This document shows, piece by piece, positions 1 through 5,372 of a stretch of 7,872 nt of DNA. The notes below the pieces were generated by a model, which saw only the letters and a list, made by a program, of their open reading frames with translations, was not told the DNA's origin and did no database searches. This DNA is from CAWKZT01 sp963854565 (GTDB lineage: Bacteria; Actinomycetota; Acidimicrobiia; Acidimicrobiales; JAHEJN01): assembly GCA_963854565.1 (NCBI GenBank), contig CAWKZT010000083.1, forward strand, positions 1-7,872. The letters are read 5' to 3'. Made by a program: the position numbers and the translations under genes. Each line of letters starts with the position of its first letter. The first letter of the stretch is position 1.

Positions 1-37
1 AGAAGTGGTGGTGGGGGGTGACGGTAGGCATAGTCCG

Positions 38-65
38 TTGTCCGCGGCCACTCCCCCGCTACACT
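38..65 (+). promoter_or_regulatory. Candidate sigma70-type promoter of the helicase leader
   Basis: TTGTCC (38-43) and TACACT (60-65) are separated by 16 nt, and each hexamer matches 4 of 6 consensus bases. Transcription would start near 72, just before the first leader hairpin at 76, giving a 5' UTR of about 157 nt. The match is moderate and such hexamers also occur by chance, so the support is mainly position. Confidence 0.4.
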
Positions 66-92
66 AAATTCTGCTCCGTTCGGGTTTTCCGA

Positions 93-131
93 ATGGTGGG
101 TTTGCAGACTGGCTTTAGATTCTTCGGCTGA
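93..131 (+). CDS. Possible 12-residue leader peptide
   Basis: A short frame, MVGLQTGFRFFG followed by TGA, starts at the ATG inside the anti-start segment. A ribosome on it would cover 93-103 and so prevent that segment from pairing with the helicase start codon. However, there is no convincing Shine-Dalgarno upstream, and an open frame this short is expected by chance. It is recorded only because of where it lies. Confidence 0.15.
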   Translation: MVGLQTGFRFFG

Positions 132-216
132 TGCGAACCATCCCCACAAGAATCCAAACCCTTTCTCACCGAAATGTGAGATCTCTCCCCCTAAAACACC
201 GCGCGCAACGCGCGCT

Positions 217-220
217 AGGA
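217..220 (+). promoter_or_regulatory. Shine-Dalgarno of the helicase gene
   Basis: AGGA lies 8 nt before the ATG at 229 and fixes the helicase start. It sits one base after the GC-only hairpin 201-215, and its last base belongs to the arm that can pair with 93-103. Confidence 0.7.
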
Positions 221-228
221 AACCCACC

Positions 229-2016
229 ATGACCACCACCTTCGCCTCCCTTGGCGTCCCCTCCGACATCGTTGATGCACTCGCAGCACGCGACATCACC
301 GAACCATTCGAAATTCAAGTCGCCACTATCAAAGACTCCCTCGACGGGCGCGACGTCCTCGGGCGAGCCCCAACCGGCTCAGGTAAAACGCTCGCCTTCG
401 GCATCCCCTTGGTTGCCAGCGTCGACGTTGCCCACCCCAAGGCTCCCAAAGCCCTTATCTTGGCCCCCACCCGAGAATTAGCTGATCAAATCAGTAAAGA
501 ACTCCGCACATTCGCTGGTCGAGTTCGCGTCAGCGTGGTCTATGGCGGCGTTGGCTACGGCCCGCAGCTAAAGGACCTCCGACGTGGCGTCGACATTCTT
601 GTGGCCTGCCCGGGTCGCCTTGAAGACCTCATCGACCGCGGCGACGTCAGTCTTTCCGATGTCAACAAAGTTGTGCTCGACGAAGCCGACCGTATGGCCG
701 ACATGGGCTTCATGCCCGCTGTACGCCGCCTGCTCGACAAATGCGACCGCAACCGTCAGACCCTACTTTTCTCGGCCACCCTCGACGGTGACGTGGCCAA
801 GCTCACACGCGATTATCAAAACAACCCAGTCAAACACGAAATCGGTGAAGCGACCCCGGACATTACGGTGGCCCACCACGTGTTTTGGAAGACGAGCCAA
901 GACGAACGCACCCAACTCACCGCAGACATCGTCAATGCCGCGTGGCCATCGATCGTGTTTTGCCGCACCCGGCACGGATCAGACCGCCTTGCTAAGCGTC
1001 TCGTAAAACTAGGCGTGAAGGCCGTAGCCATCCACGGTGGCCGCAGTCAAGGACAGCGCACCCGCGCCCTCGACGAGTTCACCGGCAACCAGGCGCAAGT
1101 CCTGGTCGCTACCGATGTGGCCGCCCGCGGTATCCATGTCGACGCCGTTGCCTCCGTTGTGCACTTCGACCCCCCTGCTGATCACAAGGACTACGTCCAC
1201 CGCTCCGGACGAACCGCTCGTGCTGGCCTCGGCGGTGTCGTGGTTTCGTTCGTGCAAGGCTCCCAATTGAAAGATATGCGCAAACTCCAGAACAAGGCCG
1301 GTTTGGACGAGCCATTTACCGAACCCAACGTCAATGCGCTGTTAGAACACACCCCCGGTAAGCCGCCTGAACTGGTAGCGAAGAGCCCTGCTCAGCGCCG
1401 CCAGGAGAAATACGGCGACAACGGCCAAGGCCGACAGGGTCGACAAGGTGGATCTGGGCACAATGGTCGCCGCGATGACCGTGGCAGTAACAACTACCGT
1501 GGCCCCAAGAATAAGAGCCACAACCGCAACGACCGTGACGAGCGTTCCAGCCGTGCCGACCGTCCCAGCCGCGACGACCGCACCTCATCGGGTGACAGCG
1601 GACGTTCCGAACGATCGACACGGTACGAACGAAGTGACTCCCAAGCCAGCGGGCGGCCGGAACGATCCAGTCGCTATGACCGCGACGGACAATCCGATGG
1701 TCGCGGACGCTCAGAACGGCCACGACACTACGGCCGCAACGAGTCGAGCAGCGCCAGCCGACCTGAACGGTCCGGGGACCAGCGACCAGAAAGTCGTGAG
1801 CGTTCCGAACGCAGCGATCGCCCAACACGTGGCGACCGCAACCGATCCGATCGGTACGACGGCGGCGAGCGTGGCAAACGCTCGACCGGATCCAGCAGTC
1901 GGCCTTCGAGTCCTAGTAGCAGCAAGGCCAGCAACCGCACGGCCAACCAGTCCTCCGGCCCCGGTGGCCGGCCCAACCGCAAAGCGCGCCGCTCGCACAT
2001 GCAAAGCAACGACTAA
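229..2016 (+). CDS. DEAD-box ATP-dependent RNA helicase with long Arg/Ser/Asp-rich tail
   Basis: This is a superfamily 2 RNA helicase that unwinds short RNA duplexes with ATP, in the cytoplasm, probably in ribosome assembly or mRNA handling. All core motifs are visible: Q motif (F5, PFEIQ ending at Q30), motif I APTGSGKT (47-54), Ia PTRELA (80-85), GG (106-107), Ib CPGR (127-130, usually TPGR), II DEAD (151-154), III SAT (183-185), IV IVFCRT (242-247), V ATDVAARGIHV (294-304, His where ARGID is usual) and VI HRSGRTAR (324-331). I recall the ARGIHV variant as typical of an actinobacterial subgroup. Residues from about 388 to 595 form a low-complexity tail. It is first Gln/Gly/Arg-rich (395-430), then has many RPERS/RSERS-like units (438-550), then a Ser-rich stretch and a basic end (GGRPNRKARRS). 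The tail is probably disordered and RNA-binding. The start is supported by AGGA 8 nt upstream. The leader suggests translational control. The subfamily (DeaD, CsdA or RhlE type) cannot be settled by eye, so no symbol is given. Confidence 0.95.
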   Translation: MTTTFASLGVPSDIVDALAARDITEPFEIQVATIKDSLDGRDVLGRAPTGSGKTLAFGIPLVASVDVAHPKAPKALILAPTRELADQISKELRTFAGRVRVSVVYGGVGYGPQLKDLRRGVDILVACPGRLEDLIDRGDVSLSDVNKVVLDEADRMADMGFMPAVRRLLDKCDRNRQTLLFSATLDGDVAKLTRDYQNNPVKHEIGEATPDITVAHHVFWKTSQDERTQLTADIVNAAWPSIVFCRTRHGSDRLAKRLVKLGVKAVAIHGGRSQGQRTRALDEFTGNQAQVLVATDVAARGIHVDAVASVVHFDPPADHKDYVHRSGRTARAGLGGVVVSFVQGSQLKDMRKLQNKAGLDEPFTEPNVNALLEHTPGKPPELVAKSPAQRRQEKYGDNGQGRQGRQGGSGHNGRRDDRGSNNYRGPKNKSHNRNDRDERSSRADRPSRDDRTSSGDSGRSERSTRYERSDSQASGRPERSSRYDRDGQSDGRGRSERPRHYGRNESSSASRPERSGDQRPESRERSERSDRPTRGDRNRSDRYDGGERGKRSTGSSSRPSSPSSSKASNRTANQSSGPGGRPNRKARRSHMQSND

Positions 2017-2021
2017 CGGTA

Positions 2022-2050
2022 GGCGCTCCGGATGTTTCGTCCGGGGCGCT
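2022..2050 (+). terminator. Hairpin terminator between convergent genes
   Basis: Positions 2022-2032 pair with 2040-2050 to give an 11-bp GC-rich stem (two G-U pairs) around the 7-nt loop TGTTTCG. It begins 5 nt after the helicase stop and ends one base before the stop codon of the SDR gene on the other strand. No U-tract follows on either strand, as is common for high-GC terminators. On the minus strand the two G-U pairs become A-C mismatches, so it should work better for the helicase transcript. Confidence 0.65.
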
Positions 2051-2051
2051 A

Positions 2052-2831
2052 CTACTTCGTTGCCATACCGCCGTCGATCGCAATGACTGTTCCGGTGATG
2101 TACGCGCCCGCTCTACTGGCGAGATAAATCACCGTTCCGGCCACATCTTCGGGCGTGCCGATGCGCTTGCGGGGTACTTCGGCCTCAACAGCGGCTCGCA
2201 TTGCTTCGTCATTTAGGGCAAAGGCCATCATGTCGGACTCAAATGGTCCTGGAGCAATGCAGTTGACCGTGATGTGATCGCCGACCAAGGCATGAGCCAT
2301 CTGGCGTCCCATGTGATGGATTCCTGCCTTAGAAGCCGAGTAGGAGAACGTCGGCATCGGCGATACTCGCAGGCCGTCAATAGAGCCCACCATCACGATG
2401 CGGGCGGGATCGACATGGTCTCCTGCTGCTCGCAAGAGGGGTAAGAAGGCCTGCGTCACCATGAAAGGTGCCTTGACGTTGATATCGAGAATTTTGTCGA
2501 ACCCAATTTCGGGGAACTCATCGATGGGTGCGCCCCACGTGGCACCAGCATTGTTGACCAAGATGTGCAATGCATCGTGTTCAGCCGAAACGGCGCTGCG
2601 CACCGTTTCGATACCGTCGGCGGTTGTAAGGTCGGCGGGGACTGACGTACATAATTCGCCCAACTCGAGCGCCGCGGCATCGCAGGCGTCGGCCTTGCGC
2701 GAGGTTATGAACACCTTTACGCCGTTGGCAACCAGACCGCTGGCGATCATGTAACCAATACCGCGCGAGCCGCCCGTAACCACAGCAACCTTGCCATCGA
2801 GTTTGAATAGGTCGGCAATACGAAGGTTCAT
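2052..2831 (-). CDS. Short-chain dehydrogenase/reductase (SDR), FabG/RhlG-like
   Basis: This is a classical SDR of 259 residues, a cytosolic NAD(P)-dependent oxidoreductase acting on a hydroxyl/keto substrate. Visible motifs, counted from the ATG at 2831, are TGGSRGIG (19-26, cofactor binding), NNAG (93-96), the catalytic Ser150 in GSIDG, Tyr164 and Lys168 in YSASK, and PG after the sixth strand (194-195). The C-terminus carries the family signature ITGTVIAIDGG. Arg after the glycine motif and TSRK after strand two suggest NADPH preference, which is inference. The ATG overlaps the TGA of the upstream LLM oxidoreductase by one base (TGATG), so translation is probably coupled. An in-frame TTG at 2843 would add four residues but is the weaker choice. 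The substrate is unknown. The fold resembles 3-oxoacyl-ACP reductases, but no other fatty-acid synthesis gene is nearby. The stop codon abuts the hairpin at 2022-2050. Confidence 0.93.
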   Translation of the reverse strand: MNLRIADLFKLDGKVAVVTGGSRGIGYMIASGLVANGVKVFITSRKADACDAAALELGELCTSVPADLTTADGIETVRSAVSAEHDALHILVNNAGATWGAPIDEFPEIGFDKILDINVKAPFMVTQAFLPLLRAAGDHVDPARIVMVGSIDGLRVSPMPTFSYSASKAGIHHMGRQMAHALVGDHITVNCIAPGPFESDMMAFALNDEAMRAAVEAEVPRKRIGTPEDVAGTVIYLASRAGAYITGTVIAIDGGMATK

Positions 2832-3868
2832 CAAGCAGCCCAACTCTTGACCTTGTCGAGCATCTCGACACGATTTTCGCCGACGGGGTGCACCTGCAAC
2901 CAGGTAACGCCCGCGGCCCGGTACGACTCAATGCGATCACGGACGAATCCCTCGTCACCGACCAACTGGGTGGCCGCCAAGAAGTCGTCCGGAACGAGCG
3001 CTTCGGCTTCCTCGCGCCGACCGGAAAGATACAACTCCTGGATCTTGGTGGCCTGATCTTCGTAGCCATATCGACAGAAGATGTCGTTGTAGAAGTTCTT
3101 GCCCTTGGCCCCCATGCCCCCGACATAAAGGGCGGTGATACCGCGCTGTTGATCACGCAGACGTTGTGCGGTGTCCTCATCACAGATGGAAAGCGTGCCA
3201 CCCGCAATCATCTCGAGGGGTCCGAGTGAAGCGTCGCGCTTCGCCATGCCCTTTTCGAGGGACTCGCCCCAAATGTCCATGGCCTTGTCAGGGTGGAAAA
3301 AGATGGGAAGCCATCCGGTGGCAGCCTCAGCGGTGAGTTCCACATTCTTGGGGCCCAGGCTGGCCAGGTAGATCGGGATATCCGGGCGGACCATGTGGTT
3401 GATCATCTTGAGCGGTTTGCCGAGGCCGGTGCCTTGGTCTTCGGGGAGCGGCAACGTGTAGTACTTGCCGTCGATGGTTACCTTTTCACGACGCCAGACC
3501 TGTCGGCAGATGTCCATAATCTCGCGTGTGCGTCCGATGGGTGCATCGAACTTCACTCCATGCCAGCCTTCGATTACCTGCGGTCCGGAGACACCGAGGC
3601 CCAAATTGAAACGTCCCTCGGACAAAGCATCGAGTCCGGCCGCGGTCATGGCCGTGAGCGTTGGCGTACGCGAGTAAATCGGCAGGATGCCCGACATGAG
3701 TTGCATCGTGCTGGTCTTCGCAGCAAGAAACCCCAAGGCGCTAATGGCATCGAAGCCATACAACTCGGGGACCCAGATCAGGTCAACTCCCGCCGCCTCG
3801 AGATCTTGGGCTTCCTGCGCGGCATCGCGCGGGTTACCGTTGTAGCTCATAGCCATGGCTAACTTCAT
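2831..3868 (-). CDS. LLM-class (luciferase-like) oxidoreductase, probably F420-dependent
   Basis: This protein of 345 residues belongs to the bacterial luciferase-like TIM-barrel family. The N-terminal strand MKLAMAMSY leads into a helix and DLIWVPELYGFDAIS (29-43), the usual first barrel units. The segment LSEGRFNLGLGVSGP (82-96), followed by GWHG (101-104), is the characteristic flavin/F420-binding block. GRTREIMDICRQVW (112-125), PIYLASLGPK (165-174) and the late VTWLQVHP (321-328) complete the typical order. The overall pattern is like mycobacterial F420-dependent relatives such as Rv3520c, so F420H2 is more likely than FMN, but family membership alone does not prove the cofactor. The reaction and substrate are unknown. 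The start is supported by GGAG at 3874-3877, 5 nt upstream. It is followed with a one-base overlap by the SDR, so the two enzymes probably act in sequence or on related substrates. A long hairpin lies between it and lpdA upstream. Confidence 0.92.
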   Translation of the reverse strand: MKLAMAMSYNGNPRDAAQEAQDLEAAGVDLIWVPELYGFDAISALGFLAAKTSTMQLMSGILPIYSRTPTLTAMTAAGLDALSEGRFNLGLGVSGPQVIEGWHGVKFDAPIGRTREIMDICRQVWRREKVTIDGKYYTLPLPEDQGTGLGKPLKMINHMVRPDIPIYLASLGPKNVELTAEAATGWLPIFFHPDKAMDIWGESLEKGMAKRDASLGPLEMIAGGTLSICDEDTAQRLRDQQRGITALYVGGMGAKGKNFYNDIFCRYGYEDQATKIQELYLSGRREEAEALVPDDFLAATQLVGDEGFVRDRIESYRAAGVTWLQVHPVGENRVEMLDKVKSWAA

Positions 3869-3873
3869 TGCAT

Positions 3874-3877
3874 CTCC
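3874..3877 (-). promoter_or_regulatory. Shine-Dalgarno of the LLM oxidoreductase gene
   Basis: On the minus strand GGAG lies 5 nt before the ATG at 3868. It is the clearest ribosome-binding site of the minus-strand group and fixes this start. Confidence 0.7.
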
Positions 3878-3881
3878 ATCT

Positions 3882-3937
3882 GGGACTCTTGGTACGTCCC
3901 TAGAGTTGCCGACCAGGCCCGACTAGGACAAACCAAG
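3882..3937 (-). promoter_or_regulatory. Long imperfect hairpin in the lpdA-LLM gap (attenuator or terminator candidate)
   Basis: On the minus-strand RNA, 3937-3932 (CUUGGU) pairs with 3893-3888 (ACCAAG). After one U-U mismatch and a U-G pair, 3929-3923 (GUCCUAG) pairs with 3903-3896 (CUAGGGAC) with one bulged G, closing a 19-nt loop. That is about 14 pairs. A shorter stem, 3900-3896 (GGGAC) with 3886-3882 (GUCCC), uses bases of the long stem, so the two exclude each other. No U-tract follows. It begins 6 nt after the lpdA stop and ends about 11 nt before the LLM Shine-Dalgarno. It may end lpdA transcripts, tune read-through into the LLM gene, or stabilise a processed end. Confidence 0.45.
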
Positions 3938-3942
3938 CAGTG

Positions 3943-5307
3943 CTATTCAGCCGCTTCGGCCAAGACTTCTGCCAGCGACGGATGCACCATGAGTGTCTCG
4001 TGGATGTGAGTGACCGTCAGTCCAGCGGTGACGGCCAGCGCCAGAACCGAGATTAGTTCAGCAGCATGACGTCCCACGATTGATCCACCCAGCACAACCC
4101 CCGTTGCTGGGTCGGAAACAATCTTGACAAATCCGCGCGGATCATCATTGATAAGTGCTTTGGCCGAAATTGAAAAAGGCACCTTCGTTACCCGGATCTT
4201 GCGACCCTCCGCGAAAGCATCTGCTTCGGCTAATCCAACATCGGCGATTTCGGGTTCGGTAAAAATTGCTGAAGCGGCCTTGTCGTAGTCGATATGGGTA
4301 TGGGACCGCTCACGGTGCAACCCGAGAGCATGTTCGGCGACCTTGCGGCCTTGCATCGTTGCTACGGACGACAAAGGCAACTTGCCCGACACATCACCGG
4401 CGGTATAAACCCAATCGACTTCGCTTTTGCAGTTGTGATCGTTGGGGATGTAGCCCCACTTCGTTTCTAGCCCAATGGTCTCGAGACCCAGCGTTTCGCT
4501 GTTCGGAATTGAACCAATAGCAAGCAGCACATGACTTCCTTCGATTATGCGCCCATCGTCGCACATGACCTGAACACCTTCGGTAGTCCGCTCAACGCCA
4601 GTGGCACGCGCCCCTTTGTACAACCGAACGCCACGGCGCAAGAAATCGTCTTCGAGAGCAGCAGCGACCTCGGGATCCTTTAGGGGCAGCACATGTTGGC
4701 GACTCACTACCAACGACACATCGGCACCAAAGGACTTGAACATGTGCACAAACTCCACGCCCGTAACACCTGACCCAACAACCACAAGGTGCGTCGGCAT
4801 CTCACGCGGCGGATAGGCGTCTCGGGTTGTAAGCACCCGGTCGCCGTCGGGCTCAACCCAATCCGGAATTCGGGGCCGACTTCCGGTGCAGATCACGACA
4901 AAGTCGGCTTCGAAAATTAATTCGCCTTCAGCGGTATCGGCAATGACACGATGCGGACCATCAATGCGTCCACTGCCTGTCACCAAGTTGACTCCCTGGC
5001 TTTCGAGCAGATTTTCCATTTGACTACGCAGGCGGTCCTTGATGTGTTCAAGCCGTTCCTTTAGGGCGACAAGATCGACCGTGGGAGTGACACCGGCCAG
5101 TCCCATACCTTGGGTTCGCGACAAGAAGGACATTGCGCCGCCCGTAGCGATCATCGACTTCGACGGGATGCAATCCCACAGATGCGCTGCGCCGCCAACA
5201 ACGTCACGTTCGATCATGGTTACCTGCGCCCCCAACCGGGCCGCCGTGGTGGCACAGGCGTTTCCTCCGGGGCCCCCACCAATAATTACTACTTTGGTTG
5301 CATCCAT
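3943..5307 (-). CDS. lpdA: LpdA-like NAD(P)H:quinone reductase (lipoamide dehydrogenase homologue lacking one redox Cys)
   Basis: This FAD flavoprotein of 454 residues belongs to the pyridine nucleotide-disulfide oxidoreductase family. Counted from the ATG at 5307, it shows the FAD motif GGGPGG (10-15) with Glu33, a modified redox site GGAAHLWDCIPSK (38-50), a second Rossmann motif GSGVTG (178-183), the FAD-binding YTAGDV (301-306) and a C-terminal dimerisation domain with HPSLAE (442-447). True lipoamide dehydrogenases have two cysteines in this site. Here the first is Ala41 and only Cys46 remains, so disulfide chemistry is not possible. Mycobacterial LpdA (Rv3303c) is known to lack a redox Cys and to reduce quinones with NAD(P)H, which supports the call. 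After strand two of the nucleotide domain the protein has VVSRQH with no acidic residue, consistent with NADPH use. Upstream in-frame ATGs at 5328 and 5343 add only a non-conserved tail. None of the three has a good Shine-Dalgarno, and 5307 best fits the family N-terminus. Confidence 0.85.
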   Translation of the reverse strand: MDATKVVIIGGGPGGNACATTAARLGAQVTMIERDVVGGAAHLWDCIPSKSMIATGGAMSFLSRTQGMGLAGVTPTVDLVALKERLEHIKDRLRSQMENLLESQGVNLVTGSGRIDGPHRVIADTAEGELIFEADFVVICTGSRPRIPDWVEPDGDRVLTTRDAYPPREMPTHLVVVGSGVTGVEFVHMFKSFGADVSLVVSRQHVLPLKDPEVAAALEDDFLRRGVRLYKGARATGVERTTEGVQVMCDDGRIIEGSHVLLAIGSIPNSETLGLETIGLETKWGYIPNDHNCKSEVDWVYTAGDVSGKLPLSSVATMQGRKVAEHALGLHRERSHTHIDYDKAASAIFTEPEIADVGLAEADAFAEGRKIRVTKVPFSISAKALINDDPRGFVKIVSDPATGVVLGGSIVGRHAAELISVLALAVTAGLTVTHIHETLMVHPSLAEVLAEAAE

Positions 5308-5372
5308 CGCAGGGAGACTACCGCCCATGGGTGCAGCGAACATGCCAACTTGTCGGGCATTATGGATACTTC
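5308..5372. promoter_or_regulatory. Divergent control region between lpdA and the membrane-protein gene, with an inverted repeat
   Basis: Only about 65 bp separate the two chosen start codons, so both promoters must lie here or in the coding ends. ATGCC (5342-5346) and GGCAT (5356-5360) form an inverted repeat with a 9-bp spacer, a possible operator. CATTAT (5358-5363, +) and CATAAT (5364-5359, -) are back-to-back -10-like hexamers overlapping the right half-site. No convincing -35 is seen for either strand. The promoter reading is tentative. Confidence 0.3.

Larger units (their letters stand above)
72..228 (+). promoter_or_regulatory. Structured 5' leader of the DEAD-box helicase mRNA (candidate cis-regulatory RNA)
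   Basis: This non-coding stretch holds several helices that can be read directly. An 8-bp hairpin pairs 76-83 with 89-96 (one G-U, loop GTTTT). A two-part stem pairs 98-104 with 155-161 and 118-124 with 148-154, with a 13-nt bulge on the left strand only. A 6-bp hairpin pairs 164-169 with 176-181. A 6-bp GC-only hairpin pairs 201-206 with 210-215 (loop AAC) immediately before the Shine-Dalgarno AGGA (217-220). Two further pairings compete for the same bases: 99-106 with 132-139 (8 bp, one G-U), and 93-103 with 220-230 (11 bp, no mismatch), which would bury the start codon. Long structured leaders and autoregulation are known for RNA helicase and cold-shock genes. That this leader is a switch is inference. 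Confidence 0.55.
93..230 (+). repeat. 11-nt inverted repeat: anti-start segment and start-codon region
   Basis: ATGGTGGGTTT at 93-103 is the exact reverse complement of AAACCCACCAT at 220-230. The second arm begins with the last base of the Shine-Dalgarno and ends with the AT of the helicase start codon. In RNA this would form an 11-bp long-range helix blocking initiation. At DNA level it could instead be a pair of operator half-sites, but the 116-bp separation and exact registration on the start codon favour an RNA role. Confidence 0.5.

Noticed and set aside
1..21. Possible glycine-rich C-terminus of an upstream plus-strand gene (frame 1 reads RSGGGG then TGA at 19-21)
   Set aside because: Six codons are too few to support a gene, and the same bases are open in the other frames. 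It may be real but cannot be shown from this window.
1331..1828. Long open frame on the minus strand across the helicase tail (about 165 codons), with others on both strands up to 2086
   Set aside because: The tail's repeated Arg/Ser/Asp/Gly codons keep other frames free of stops. The translations are low-complexity, lack ribosome-binding sites and show no domain.
1390..2013. DNA tandem repeat in the helicase tail
   Set aside because: The peptide units recur, but spacing and codons are irregular, so there is no true nucleotide repeat array.
2581..3207. Minus-strand frame of 208 codons spanning the LLM-SDR junction
   Set aside because: It overlaps two well-supported genes in another frame, and its Arg/Ser/Pro-rich translation is typical of out-of-frame reading.
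3293..3862. Open frame of 189 codons antisense to the LLM oxidoreductase gene
   Set aside because: It lies entirely within a well-supported gene on the opposite strand. The translation has no recognisable motif, and the pattern is expected in GC-rich coding DNA.
3932..3937. A -35-like TTGTCC on the minus strand near 3932-3927 as an LLM gene promoter
   Set aside because: No acceptable -10 lies 16-18 nt downstream, and the bases belong to the hairpin stem.
5298..5372. Upstream start at 5298 for the membrane protein
   Set aside because: It would overlap the start of lpdA on the other strand and add 25 polar residues before the natural N-terminus. The ATG at 5373 directly precedes the first hydrophobic region.
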